Assembly (NCBI GenBank): GCA_964243985.1
Contig: CAXTHJ010000006.1
Span: 1 to 64,000, forward strand
Direction of reading: 5' to 3'
From: CAIOYC01 sp964243985
Lineage (GTDB): Bacteria; Pseudomonadota; Alphaproteobacteria; Caulobacterales; Caulobacteraceae
DNA length: 64,000 bases
The translations under genes and the position numbers were made by a program. The notes beneath the pieces are model-generated. The model had not been told where the DNA came from, searched no databases, and was given only the letters and a program-made list of their open reading frames with translations. Positions 8,387 through 16,683 of the stretch are shown piece by piece (the stretch's first letter is position 1; every line of letters begins with the position of its first letter).

Positions 8387-9436
8387 CTATTGCGGCGTTA
8401 GATGAATCTTGAAAAACGCAGCCGCCCTGGCGATAGCCGCGCGCGCCTCTGGCGTGTTCGGGATGGAGCCCTGAAAGACGTGCGGCATGCCTTCGTAAAG
8501 GTCGAGCACCGCTTCATGACCGCCGCCGCGGATCACCTGATATTGCCGCACGAAGTTGCTAAGCAACATTTCACGCGTGCCGCCCTGAATCAGGGTCGGC
8601 GGGAAGGCCTTGGCGTAGTCGCCGTAGACGGGCGAGACGTAGGGGTTCTTCTGGTCCTTGGGATCGGCGTAGGCGTCCGCGTTCCACCTGGAGCTATTCA
8701 GGTCGAGCACAGGGTCGATCGCTGAAAGGGTTCTGAAGCTGTCACCCGTGTCCGTGAGGTCGGACGCCGGCGACATCATGTAGAGGGCTCCAGGCAAGGG
8801 CAGCCCCTCGTCGCGCATCTTAAGCACAGACCCGGCCGTCAGGCCGCCGCCCGCGGAGTCGCCGAACACGCCGACGCTCGTGGGGACGGCTCCTTTAGCG
8901 AGAAGCGCCCGCCAGACGGAGAGCACCTGATCGGTTACGATCTTCCAGTCTCCCCTGGGGGCGACCGTGTAGTCGACCGAGATCACCTCGTCACCCGTCG
9001 CGGCCGCCACAAGCGCCGGGAGACCTAGACGGGAATGGGCGGAGAAGCGGGTGTAGCCGCCGCCATGCAGATAAATCAGGGTGAAGCCGTTCGGCTTGTA
9101 ATTGGCCGGGAAAATCCTGACGACCGGAACGCCGCCGATTTGATCGTCCCGCGTGCTGGCGCCGAGTTTGGCGACAAGGGCGTTGGAGGCAGGCGTCATA
9201 CGCTTGTCGAGGGCTTCCCTCTGACGATCCCAATCTTCGACGGATGTCGGCTTGGTTGGCGGCGGCAGGTGCGACGAGGCCGCATAGATCGCCGACAAGT
9301 CCTTGGCCGCTTCGGACGAAACGGTTGCGGGAACTTCAAAGCGAAGCGTCGGCTCAGCCGCCGCGGCGGATCCCGCCAGAGCGAGCGTGAGCAGCGGGAT
9401 GGTCACAGGCATCCTTCGCCGACGTCCATCATTCAT
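8387..9436 (-). CDS. Exported alpha/beta hydrolase (HSL/acetyl-esterase family), 349 aa
   Basis: Esterase-type enzyme. An N-terminal signal-like stretch (PVTIPLLTLALAGSAAAAE) is followed by the hormone-sensitive-lipase oxyanion motif HGGGY, the nucleophile elbow GDSAGGG, a later Asp (region MLLSNFVRQYQ...VLDLYEG), and the catalytic His in MPHVFQG. The open frame extends upstream to 9775, but that extension is Arg-rich and unlike the family. I chose ATG 9436; ATG 9412 (MPVTIP) is an alternative and would leave a cleaner signal peptide. It sits between the TonB receptor and an FMN reductase. It may cleave an ester outside the cytoplasm to release the aromatic substrate; this role is inferred from context. 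Confidence 0.85.
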   Translation of the reverse strand: MNDGRRRRMPVTIPLLTLALAGSAAAAEPTLRFEVPATVSSEAAKDLSAIYAASSHLPPPTKPTSVEDWDRQREALDKRMTPASNALVAKLGASTRDDQIGGVPVVRIFPANYKPNGFTLIYLHGGGYTRFSAHSRLGLPALVAAATGDEVISVDYTVAPRGDWKIVTDQVLSVWRALLAKGAVPTSVGVFGDSAGGGLTAGSVLKMRDEGLPLPGALYMMSPASDLTDTGDSFRTLSAIDPVLDLNSSRWNADAYADPKDQKNPYVSPVYGDYAKAFPPTLIQGGTREMLLSNFVRQYQVIRGGGHEAVLDLYEGMPHVFQGSIPNTPEARAAIARAAAFFKIHLTPQ

Positions 9437-9468
9437 TAGAAAGGGGTGGTTTATGATCAAATCAGCAC

Positions 9469-10044
9469 CTATCGACCTGGCTGCGAGGTCGCCGCGGGCT
9501 CGTCGAAACGTGCACACCAGACGGCGAAGCGGTCGATGAAGCCGTCGAGCAGCTTGCGAACGCCTAAGTCGGTGATCTCGTCTTCGGCGTCGAACATCCC
9601 GTCTGCGTACTTGAGGTAGATTTCGGGCTGCCCCATCACACCCATGTCGAGCACCATCAGGCTCGCCCGCAGATGCGCCTGACCCACCGCGGTTCCGATG
9701 TTGCCGGGAGCGATCCCCAGAATGGCCGCGGGCTTTCCGCTGAAACTGTTTCGGCCGTATGGCCTTGAGCCCCAATCCACCGCGTTTTTCAAAACAGCCG
9801 GAATCGACCGGTTGTATTCAGGCATGACGAAGAGAGCGCCGCGCGAGGCCTCTATCTGCGCCTTGAAGGTCGCGACGGGCGCGGGCGGCTCTGGCGTAAA
9901 CAGATCGTCATTGTACATCGGCAGGTCGGAGAGACCCACAAGGTCCAGTTGAAGCCTTGCGCCCGCGAGCTTTTTCACCGCCTTAGCCAGCTTCAAATTG
10001 ATGGAGCCAGCCCGCAGGCTGCCCACCAGTGTTGCAATCCTCAT
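9469..10044 (-). CDS. NADPH-dependent FMN reductase, 191 aa
   Basis: Flavodoxin-fold reductase of the chromate/azo-reductase family. It shows the FMN-phosphate loop GSLRAGSIN (residues 8-16) and the family signature PEYNRSIPAVLKNAVDW. Length is typical (about 190). ATG 10044 has a GGAG about 4 nt upstream. It lies upstream of the hydrolase and TonB receptor. It could supply reduced FMN to one of the two acyl-CoA-dehydrogenase-like monooxygenases, or act as a quinone reductase in the pathway. A second, unrelated flavin reductase is encoded at 18566-19066. Confidence 0.9.
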   Translation of the reverse strand: MRIATLVGSLRAGSINLKLAKAVKKLAGARLQLDLVGLSDLPMYNDDLFTPEPPAPVATFKAQIEASRGALFVMPEYNRSIPAVLKNAVDWGSRPYGRNSFSGKPAAILGIAPGNIGTAVGQAHLRASLMVLDMGVMGQPEIYLKYADGMFDAEDEITDLGVRKLLDGFIDRFAVWCARFDEPAATSQPGR

Positions 10045-10572
10045 AAAACTCCACGTCCTTGTAAGCGCACGGTCTGCCGCTGATCAGTCCAGATGGGCTG
10101 CCAACGAGACTTCCTGAATTGCCGCTTCGGGCAGGTATCGCGCGAATAGATCAAGTCGCTTGGACGCTGACGGTCATGCCGCCGCCGTCGGTTCGCGGAG
10201 GCGGAACGCCCTATACGATTTGATCCGACGCTCCGCCTTGGTCCCCAATCCGTTGACCTGAATGCCGGTTCGACATCATCAGAGTTGAGGCGCGCAAGGC
10301 CCAAGCAGTAACGTGCCGAGAGCTTGCTGTTGACGGAGCGGGCGGGCCTATCGCCGCCAGCAGGGCTTAATCTATGGGTATATCGAAGCGGCGAAAGCCG
10401 GCCGGAGCGTGTCGGCGCAAAGGAGCCGTTCAATTCCGCTCCGCGACGGCTCAGGCCTCTCATCATTTCCCCCTCGATGTTCAAACCCGCCTGTCGCCAA
10501 GCCAGTCTGTTCCCCGGTTTTTCCGAGTTGTCCCGCAGCATTCGGGGAAAAAGCCTTTTCGTCAAGGCGCCA
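10045..10572. other. Long leader/intergenic stretch without a convincing gene
   Basis: About 530 bases upstream of the FMN reductase. A leftward open frame (10041-10565) spans it and its stop overlaps the reductase ATG. Its product is Arg/Ser-rich with no recognisable fold and no family resemblance, so I do not call it a gene. The region may be decayed sequence or a long 5' leader. Confidence 0.4.
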
Positions 10573-10586
10573 TTTGCATTTGCATA
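10573..10586. promoter_or_regulatory. Operator-like site A, TTTGC-N4-GCATA
   Basis: This matches the island's recurring palindrome TTTGC-N4-GCAAA except for one base in the right half. It lies in the long gap upstream of the FMN reductase-hydrolase-TonB group. A TATGAT at 10585-10590 overlaps its right side but points rightward, toward no obvious gene, and I see no good leftward promoter. Confidence 0.5.
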
Positions 10587-10610
10587 TGATAAATTGCGAG
10601 AAAATACGGG

Positions 10611-10778
10611 TTAGTCGACTGCTTGAAGCTGTTTAGCGATGTTAAGCATCATCGGTTTGGCATCCCAGAACCTGGCCGCCGGGCTTAAAGGGCTGTGCGC
10701 GTGCAAACGAGCGAGCCTCTCCCAGAGCGATGCTTGCTTGGCTGCGTCGGCAGTGAAACTGCTAAGGATGCGCACCAT
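10611..10778 (-). CDS. Small hypothetical protein, 55 aa
   Basis: An open frame from ATG 10778 with ordinary amino-acid composition (MVRILSSFTADAAKQASLWE..., ending QLQAVD). It is helical in appearance and has no membrane segment. I do not recognise a family. It could equally be the 3' end of a decayed gene, because the same frame continues several codons upstream of the ATG to a TGA. Operator-like site A lies just downstream of its stop. Confidence 0.3.
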   Translation of the reverse strand: MVRILSSFTADAAKQASLWERLARLHAHSPLSPAARFWDAKPMMLNIAKQLQAVD

Positions 10779-10899
10779 GTCTTGATCCGGTGATATCTGA
10801 GATGTTGCGGATCAGCTGCTATCCAGAAATTGAGAGATTCCGTCAGGCAAGTGCGGATTGAACGAAGTGTTGGCGTCGATGATTCGGCCCAGAGAACAG

Positions 10900-11017
10900 C
10901 TAGAACGCCTGTTTGATCGACATTTGGAGCTTGCGAACTTCGTCTGAGGCGCTGTCCGACGCCGCCTCATCTTGTCCAGATATAAAATCCGCCTGCCGCG
11001 CCTGAACAACTTCTGGA
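10900..11017 (-). pseudogene. Possible outer-membrane protein C-terminal remnant
   Basis: In a frame different from the upstream monooxygenase, the last residues read SDEVRKLQMSIKQAF and stop. The alternating pattern with a terminal Phe is like the final beta strand of an outer-membrane barrel. Nothing upstream in that frame looks like a barrel because it runs into the monooxygenase gene in another frame. This is a weak visual call. Confidence 0.2.
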
Positions 11018-12325
11018 TCAAACGGGCGAATTCGGCTCCAAGCCCAGCAAAGCACGCCCGTATGCCTCCATCGACGAGTCGTTGTCGAAGAAGGCATGGA
11101 TGCTGATCATGTTTACGTTTCGGAACGCTCTCTGCATAAGCGACTCGGACCGGAACGCGCTCGCGCCCGAGCCAAGGACCAGATCGTTGATCGAGTCTTT
11201 GCAGAGCATCGCCAAGGCCGCCGTCCTGGCCTTGAAGCGAAGGCGACCTTCGACGTCCATCGTCCCCGCTTGCGCCGAAACGGCGGTTTGGACCATCTCC
11301 GCCAGAAGCGTCTCCGCCGCCAGGCTGTTGGCCATGCCTCGCCCCGCTCGCATGTGCGCGGTCGGCTTCTCGTTAACGGCCTTGCCGTCATTGGTCCCGA
11401 GGCGGGTTCGCGTGGCACGGATGAATTCTTCCGCCGTTCCCCGCAACGCGCCAACGAACGGGGCAAGACAGTAGGACAGGGTGATCGGGACCAGCGGGCG
11501 AGCGTAGAAGGGATTGGCATGAATGGCAGACCCGGGCGAGCCGCCGCCCATCAGCGCCGAACTCGGCATGGTCCGGTGTGTAGGTACGAAGACCTCATCG
11601 AACACCGCATCCCAGCTGCCCGTGGCCCGCATGCCCTGAACGTCCCAGGTGTCGATCAGGGTGACCTCCCGAGTCGGGACGATAAGGGTGACGGGCCCCT
11701 TTGGTCCGTCGCCTTCTACGACCATGCCCGAACCCATTATCCAGTCCGAATGCGGCGAGCCGGAGTTCCATCCGTTTCGTCCGCGGATGCGATAACCGCC
11801 ATCCACGGGCGTAAGCTTGAGCGTTGGAGCTAGAACTCCGGCGGAACATGGCGAGGGTCCATTGGCGAATATCTCGCGCTGACCTTCCTCGGGGAACTGG
11901 CAGTGGATCCAATTATGCCCGATGTAGAAGGCGAGTACCCAAGCTGCGGCTTGGTCCGCAGCGGCGACGATGCGAATGATGTCGGTCGCCGTTTCGAGGC
12001 CTAGCTCGCCGCCGCCGTAGCAACGAGGCGTCAAGGTAGAGACGAGCTCAAGCTCGATGAACTTCCTGACGAGATCGTCAGGGAGCTTGCTCGCGGTATC
12101 GATCTCCTGAGCACGGCTTCGGATCTCGGCGGCGAGGCCGCGCGCGCGATCAATCAGCATGGCGGCCTTCGCCGAGTCTTCTTCGTTTATGTCGGCGCGG
12201 GCGCCTGCGGGCGCGGCGAGCCCCTGTGAGGCGGGCTTCTCCCACTCAGCGGGCTTTTCAAGGACGCCGACGGGACGAACACCACTTCCCGACGTGAACC
12301 CGCTATGCGTCGATGCGATGGTCAT
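11018..12325 (-). CDS. Acyl-CoA-dehydrogenase-fold flavin-dependent monooxygenase (first copy), 435 aa
   Basis: Class D two-component flavoprotein monooxygenase, of the type that includes HpaB-C2, HsaA and resorcinol hydroxylases. It uses reduced flavin supplied by a partner. Visible features are the N-terminal helical domain (KLPDDLVRKFIEL), the substrate/flavin region RGRNGWNSGSPHSDWIM, the loop WDVQGMRATGSWDAVFDEVF, and the characteristic C terminus GRALLGLEPNSPV. ATG 12325 has GGAGG 6 nt upstream and overlaps the stop of the MFS transporter (ATGA), so transporter and oxygenase are coupled. It probably hydroxylates the imported aromatic acid or phenol. A second paralog at 16684-17898 is clearly divergent, so the two likely act on different intermediates. 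Confidence 0.85.
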   Translation of the reverse strand: MTIASTHSGFTSGSGVRPVGVLEKPAEWEKPASQGLAAPAGARADINEEDSAKAAMLIDRARGLAAEIRSRAQEIDTASKLPDDLVRKFIELELVSTLTPRCYGGGELGLETATDIIRIVAAADQAAAWVLAFYIGHNWIHCQFPEEGQREIFANGPSPCSAGVLAPTLKLTPVDGGYRIRGRNGWNSGSPHSDWIMGSGMVVEGDGPKGPVTLIVPTREVTLIDTWDVQGMRATGSWDAVFDEVFVPTHRTMPSSALMGGGSPGSAIHANPFYARPLVPITLSYCLAPFVGALRGTAEEFIRATRTRLGTNDGKAVNEKPTAHMRAGRGMANSLAAETLLAEMVQTAVSAQAGTMDVEGRLRFKARTAALAMLCKDSINDLVLGSGASAFRSESLMQRAFRNVNMISIHAFFDNDSSMEAYGRALLGLEPNSPV

Positions 12326-13725
12326 AGAACCTCCACAGAGTGATCGGCCGACGGTCTTGAACCGGACCTGGCATTCCAAAGCAGGATGGCGGCGACCGCC
12401 ACGAGCGAACCTGCGGACATCAAGGCCGCGACAGGCGCAAAGCCCAGTCCGGCGGTGAACAGCAGCCCCGGAACCACGGCGGCGACGATGCTCCCGAGCC
12501 GTCCGAAGGCATAGGCGAAGCCGGTTCCTGTAGAGCGGGTCTTAGCCGGGAAAGCGCGCGCCATCACGCCGTAGATCGCAGCCGAGCAGCCAAGCGCCAT
12601 GAACCCTTCCATCCCGGCCCCGAACCTCAGCAACATCATGGTCGGCGGAAGAAAGGCGAACAGGATGATGGCGGCGCCCGTCCCGACCATCGTCAAAACG
12701 GCTAGGGGTATGATTGGCCACTGACGTGCAAGCCAGCCGACCACCAGCGCGCCCAAGATGCCGAACAGGTTCTGCACGATGCTGACGCTCGCGGCCGCCG
12801 AGCCCGTAAAGTGCATGTCCGCCACCATCTGAGGCAGCCAGCTGATGAAGTAGAAGATCGTCATCATCTGCGCGAAGTTGATGATCACCATGGCCAATGT
12901 CGTGCCTCGCGCTCCCGGGGCGAAGATGCCGGTCCGGCGAGGCTCGTTCGAGCCGACCTGCGGATGCTCGCCTGCCTCCACTGGCGGGACCGACGTGATC
13001 GGCGCGTGCCCGAACCGACCGAGGACCCTGTTGAGCGCGACTAGGCTCCGCTTGTCGCCGCGCCCTATAAGAAAGTCGACCGACTCCGGCAGCAGCACCG
13101 CGGCGATCGCCATCACGCCAAGGGTGATGAAGCCGCCCGTGATGAAGATTGAACGCCAACTCTCGACCTTCAGCAGCACCGACGCGGTCGCGGCGCCGAC
13201 GACGCCGCCGAGCGGTAGGCCGATGGACATCACCGCAGCCGCGAGAAGCCGGTTGCGCGCGTTGGCGTACTCGGTGGCCAATGAAAGCGTGGCGCCAACC
13301 ATCCCGCCGATCCCAACGCCGCTGATAAACCTCAGCGCCGCCAAACCCGGCGCGCCGTTGACGGCGCCCGACAGAAACATCGAGACGGCTATGAGCAGCA
13401 AGCATGGAAGAATTGTCAGGCGCCGCCCGATCCGGTCCGCCAAGGGTGAAACGATCAAGGCCCCTAGGCCGATGCCGATCAGGTTGACGCCGAGTATCAG
13501 GCCGATAGCCGCGTGCGTCAGGCGCCATTCGGCCGTGAGGCTGGGCGCCGCAAAGCTCGCTGCGAGGATGTCGTAGCCGTCGGTCGCTGTGATCAGCAGC
13601 GTCACCGCAATGCCGACCTTCTGCGCCAGGCTCATGGGAGTCGTTAGCAAGGCGGAACGCGGATCCCGCTCGCTCAGGGCCGGCCTAGTCAGCGACGTCT
13701 CGCCTGTCGACAAAACCGCAGTCAT
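12322..13725 (-). CDS. MFS transporter, aromatic acid:H+ symporter (AAHS) type, 467 aa
   Basis: Inner-membrane permease with twelve predicted membrane segments. It has the AAHS-like first helix motif TATDGYDILAASFAAPSL (Asp-Gly-Tyr-Asp) and the MFS loop 2-3 signature PLADRIGRR. A conserved motif precedes TM5 (ISGVGIGGMVGATLSLATEY). Members carry protonated aromatic acids such as 4-hydroxybenzoate, protocatechuate or gamma-resorcylate. ATG 13725 follows GGGAG; a TTG at 13737 is an alternative. It is first of the MFS-monooxygenase pair, and operator-like site B lies about 105 nt upstream. The family and context suggest import of an aromatic carboxylate. Confidence 0.9.
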   Translation of the reverse strand: MTAVLSTGETSLTRPALSERDPRSALLTTPMSLAQKVGIAVTLLITATDGYDILAASFAAPSLTAEWRLTHAAIGLILGVNLIGIGLGALIVSPLADRIGRRLTILPCLLLIAVSMFLSGAVNGAPGLAALRFISGVGIGGMVGATLSLATEYANARNRLLAAAVMSIGLPLGGVVGAATASVLLKVESWRSIFITGGFITLGVMAIAAVLLPESVDFLIGRGDKRSLVALNRVLGRFGHAPITSVPPVEAGEHPQVGSNEPRRTGIFAPGARGTTLAMVIINFAQMMTIFYFISWLPQMVADMHFTGSAAASVSIVQNLFGILGALVVGWLARQWPIIPLAVLTMVGTGAAIILFAFLPPTMMLLRFGAGMEGFMALGCSAAIYGVMARAFPAKTRSTGTGFAYAFGRLGSIVAAVVPGLLFTAGLGFAPVAALMSAGSLVAVAAILLWNARSGSRPSADHSVEVL

Positions 13726-13829
13726 CCCATCTCCCAAATATATCCCGGCCGATCCGAACGAGGTGCGGCTAAGACGTGAAGCCGCGCGCCTCCTTGGCAG
13801 ACCTGATGCTCGTTTAAGTCATGGCATCA

Positions 13830-13843
13830 CTTGCATCCGCAAA
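13830..13843. promoter_or_regulatory. Operator-like site B, CTTGC-ATCC-GCAAA
   Basis: One mismatch from TTTGC-N4-GCAAA. It lies in the 216-nt gap between the MBL hydrolase stop (13942) and the MFS start (13725), upstream of the MFS-monooxygenase pair. The flanking promoter hexamers are poor compared with sites C, D and E. Confidence 0.5.
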
Positions 13844-13941
13844 TTACGACGGAGCCAGAGGTATTGTCAAACGCAGTTTTAGCCGCAACACGCCTGAAAT
13901 TCCGGCCGCCCACCCGGTCGCACCCGACGAGGCGGAACAGG

Positions 13942-14877
13942 TCAGACCGCCTGGATCCAGTGGGTCTCGCCATGTTGGCGCGCCAACCTTCCGATCGGCG
14001 GCCAAGGAAAGTGCGGCGTGAAGATAACCCAGTTCTTTTCCAGCAGGAGCTCCATGAGGCGCTTCCTGGTCGAGGTCGCCGCTTTTGCGTCCGCATCGAA
14101 AGAAAACCGCCACTCCGGCTTCTTGAAGGAAATTGAACGGTGCGGCGCCGCGTCCGCGGTATAAAACAAGCTTTCCTCGCCACCTTGGAAGAGGAAGCCC
14201 ACCTGGCCCGGCGTATGCCCATCGAGCAGCACGCTCGTCACGCCCTCCATCACATCCCCGCCGGCATCGAAGGGAACGAGACGCTTACCTGCTAGGGCGA
14301 GGAAACGTTTGGCGTCGCGGATGGCATCCACCCGCATCGGCGGGGGCATCAGCGTACCGTCGAGATCAGGGCTGGGCTGGCTCCAGAAGGCGATCTCCTC
14401 ATTGCTGACATAGTAGCGGGCGTTGGGGAACGCCGGCTGGTCCGCTTCGTCGAAGAGGCCGCCGATATGGTCCGGATGGATATGCGATACGAGCACCGTC
14501 TCGATGGTTCCGCCATCCACGCCGGCCGCGGCGAGGGCGCGAGGGAGTTGGCCTGCGGTAGGGATCGGAAGGCCGGCGGGACCCGGCAAACAGCCGATCC
14601 CGGCGTCGACGAGCATGCCGCCGCCCTCCCGCGAGCGAACGAACAAGCACGAGATCAGCGTCCGCCGTCCGTCCGTTTCGTCGCCGTGGGATGTGAGAAA
14701 GCGCCTGAGTTCGTCTTCAGGTATCTCCGGCGCGAGTCCTCGGAGCGGCGCTTGGACGTACCCGTCGCTCAACGCGACGCAGTCGAGCGCGCCGATCTTG
14801 AAATTGAAGAAAGGCGAAATTTCATGGCTTAGCGGCGGCCTGCTCTCGCTCGTATGGATCTCTGCTGCCTCGGACAT
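13942..14877 (-). CDS. MBL-fold metallo-hydrolase, 311 aa
   Basis: Metallo-beta-lactamase fold with the zinc motif HIHPDHIGG, the second ligand region DGHTPGQVG, a further Asp in YTADAAPH, and the C-terminal His in FTPHFPWPP. ATG 14877 (MSEAAE) has GAGGAG 8 nt upstream; an earlier in-frame ATG at 14901 lacks a site. It lies in the leftward catabolic run between a SnoaL-like protein and site B. A lactone or ester hydrolase role is plausible, but the family is too broad to specify the substrate. Confidence 0.88.
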   Translation of the reverse strand: MSEAAEIHTSESRPPLSHEISPFFNFKIGALDCVALSDGYVQAPLRGLAPEIPEDELRRFLTSHGDETDGRRTLISCLFVRSREGGGMLVDAGIGCLPGPAGLPIPTAGQLPRALAAAGVDGGTIETVLVSHIHPDHIGGLFDEADQPAFPNARYYVSNEEIAFWSQPSPDLDGTLMPPPMRVDAIRDAKRFLALAGKRLVPFDAGGDVMEGVTSVLLDGHTPGQVGFLFQGGEESLFYTADAAPHRSISFKKPEWRFSFDADAKAATSTRKRLMELLLEKNWVIFTPHFPWPPIGRLARQHGETHWIQAV

Positions 14878-14913
14878 GCCGCACTCCTCAGGTGTTTCCA
14901 TTCATTGAACGCA

Positions 14914-15513
14914 CTAGCCTTCAGCAAGCCAGCGCTGCTCCTCAGCCCGCAGCGCAGCCACGGTGTCCGGGCGGTCGATCCCGGCCAAGTCGTCGCGCAC
15001 CGGGAACCCCGACTGCTTCATCGAATAGGCGATCGACCTGTATGATTTGCGCAGGCCGTCCAAAACCGCGTGGTCGATCGCCGGGACGCGGGTCGGATCG
15101 AGGGGGATGATCACGTCGCTGATGTAGTAGGCGCGCATGCCCGCGATGAGCCAGCCCGCCGCGGTCCTCCGAGCGCGCCAGAGCAGGCGCGAGTTGCTGA
15201 CGATGTCGATGTCCACGCCATGGAGTTCGGTCAGACCGTGAACGCTGCATCCGGTCTCAGCCAGGGCCCGGTCCCCTTTCAGCGTCACAGCCGCAGGGCT
15301 CATCTGATGAAACGTGTAGACCTTTCCGCCCGCGATCTTGCTGCTCCGCTCGGCGAAGTCGGCGCCCGTGCCCTGAAACCATGAGACTTCCACATAGGAG
15401 TCCGGATGGTAACAGCGCGCCATGTCCGACCACTGACCCGCGTCGCGGACGGCGCGCTCCCACTGGATAAGGCTATCGATCGCGCTTCGGTCCGCTTGAT
15501 CTCCGCTCAGCAT
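14914..15513 (-). CDS. SnoaL-like (NTF2-fold) protein, first copy, 199 aa
   Basis: NTF2-fold protein in the family that includes dehydratases, isomerases and dehydrochlorinases. The motif WSDMARCYHPDSYVEVSWF carries the His-Pro-Asp typical of this branch. The core is followed by a conserved tail PVRDDLAGIDRPDTVAALR. ATG 15513 has GAGGGA 7 nt upstream; a TTG at 15561 is the alternative. Two relatives occur in the window, at 21843-22442 (rightward half of the same island) and at 44964-45776 (Tat-exported). It sits between the MBL hydrolase and the amidohydrolase and probably dehydrates or isomerises a ring-derived intermediate. Confidence 0.82.
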   Translation of the reverse strand: MLSGDQADRSAIDSLIQWERAVRDAGQWSDMARCYHPDSYVEVSWFQGTGADFAERSSKIAGGKVYTFHQMSPAAVTLKGDRALAETGCSVHGLTELHGVDIDIVSNSRLLWRARRTAAGWLIAGMRAYYISDVIIPLDPTRVPAIDHAVLDGLRKSYRSIAYSMKQSGFPVRDDLAGIDRPDTVAALRAEEQRWLAEG

Positions 15514-15618
15514 GTCTTCGTCCCTCAAATCTGTGTGCCGAAGCCGCGCCCAAGACATCAAATATGTGGCGCCGGATAGTCACTAGCTTCAGTTCACGCG
15601 AGCGGCGGCGGCCTAACG

Positions 15619-16611
15619 CTATGCGCACGCGTGCTCGTCTAGCTTGAAGAGGCTCACCGCATTGTCTCGACCTATCTTCTGCTTGGTCGCATCGGCGATC
15701 TTGGCGGAGTCGAACCAGCGGGCGGCATGATCGACGTTCTCGAACGGCCAATCGGTGGAGAACATGATGCGGTCGGCGCCGATCTCGGTGATGGCGTCGA
15801 CCAGGGTCGGCGTATGAAAGTTGCCCGACGTCGTAAGATGGAAGTTCTCGCGAAAGTAGTCGCCGATCTGGCGCTTGGCTTTGTAGCTCGGAGGAAGGTT
15901 CATCCAAGCGTTGCGGTGATCGACACGCCACATGCTATAGGGCAGACCTTCGCCCATGTGTCCGAGTATGATCTGAAGCTTTGGACAGTCGTCGAACAAG
16001 CCCGATCCGGTCAGCCGCAACACATGGACCGCGGTCTCTTGTCCAAACGCCCAGGTCGGGCCGAGCAGCCACTCGTGACCCTGGAAGATGCGTGCATGCG
16101 ACAGGAGCGGGTTGCGCGGGTGCAGGTAGAATGGAACGTCAAGCATCTCCACGGTTCGCCAGAAGCCGCGATAGCTGGCCTCGTCGTAATATGAGACGGT
16201 GGCGTCGTCTCCGACCTGGCTGAAGCCGTTGACCAGGGCTCCCACAAAACCGAGATCTCGCACGCACCGCTCGAGCTCCGCCGCCGCTAATTCAGGGTCC
16301 TGCATCGGCAAGGCTGCGAAGCCCTTGAAGCGATCCGGGCGCTTAGCGACCTCGGCCGCCAGGTAATCATTCGCACGGCCGGCGAGGTCGTTGGCCGCCT
16401 TCCGATCGGGGATAGCCTGAATCGTCGGAGCGTTTAGGGAAAGGATCATCAGTTCCACGCCGTTGGCGTCCATCTCGCGGAGGCGACGATCCTGGATGTC
16501 GAGCAGCCTTTCGCGCAATTCGCCCCAGATCGTATCCGGGAAGAAGCCCTTGGAATCCTGAAGTGTCTCAGGAAGCGAGAAGTGCTCCTCAAGCGCTATC
16601 TTACCCTGCAC
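15619..16611 (-). CDS. Amidohydrolase-2 family decarboxylase, gamma-resorcylate decarboxylase-like, 330 aa
   Basis: TIM-barrel metal enzyme. The N terminus MQGKIALEEHF carries the first metal ligands (Glu8, His10), FYLHPRNP carries the barrel His, and MFSTDWPFEN carries the metal-binding Asp. Segments such as RLLDIQDRRLREMD, ILSLNAP, GALVNGFSQ and GHMGEGLPYSMWR agree closely with 2,6-dihydroxybenzoate (gamma-resorcylate) decarboxylases as I remember them. Those enzymes non-oxidatively decarboxylate a hydroxybenzoate to a phenol, for example resorcinol. The GTG at 16611 has AGGAGG upstream. Decarboxylation of an ortho-hydroxy aromatic acid before hydroxylation by the neighbouring monooxygenase is the likely role. 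Exact substrate is unproven. Confidence 0.88.
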   Translation of the reverse strand: MQGKIALEEHFSLPETLQDSKGFFPDTIWGELRERLLDIQDRRLREMDANGVELMILSLNAPTIQAIPDRKAANDLAGRANDYLAAEVAKRPDRFKGFAALPMQDPELAAAELERCVRDLGFVGALVNGFSQVGDDATVSYYDEASYRGFWRTVEMLDVPFYLHPRNPLLSHARIFQGHEWLLGPTWAFGQETAVHVLRLTGSGLFDDCPKLQIILGHMGEGLPYSMWRVDHRNAWMNLPPSYKAKRQIGDYFRENFHLTTSGNFHTPTLVDAITEIGADRIMFSTDWPFENVDHAARWFDSAKIADATKQKIGRDNAVSLFKLDEHACA

Positions 16612-16683
16612 AGCTTTCCTCCTGAATATTTTTTTACAATCCGTTGAACGACTGGCTCTACGGATAGCAGGGAGCCTAGCTGC

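Noticed and set aside
10041..10565. 174-residue leftward frame ending on the FMN reductase start
   Set aside because: The overlap looks operon-like, but the product is Arg/Ser-rich, has no recognisable domain and no ribosome site; treated as chance.
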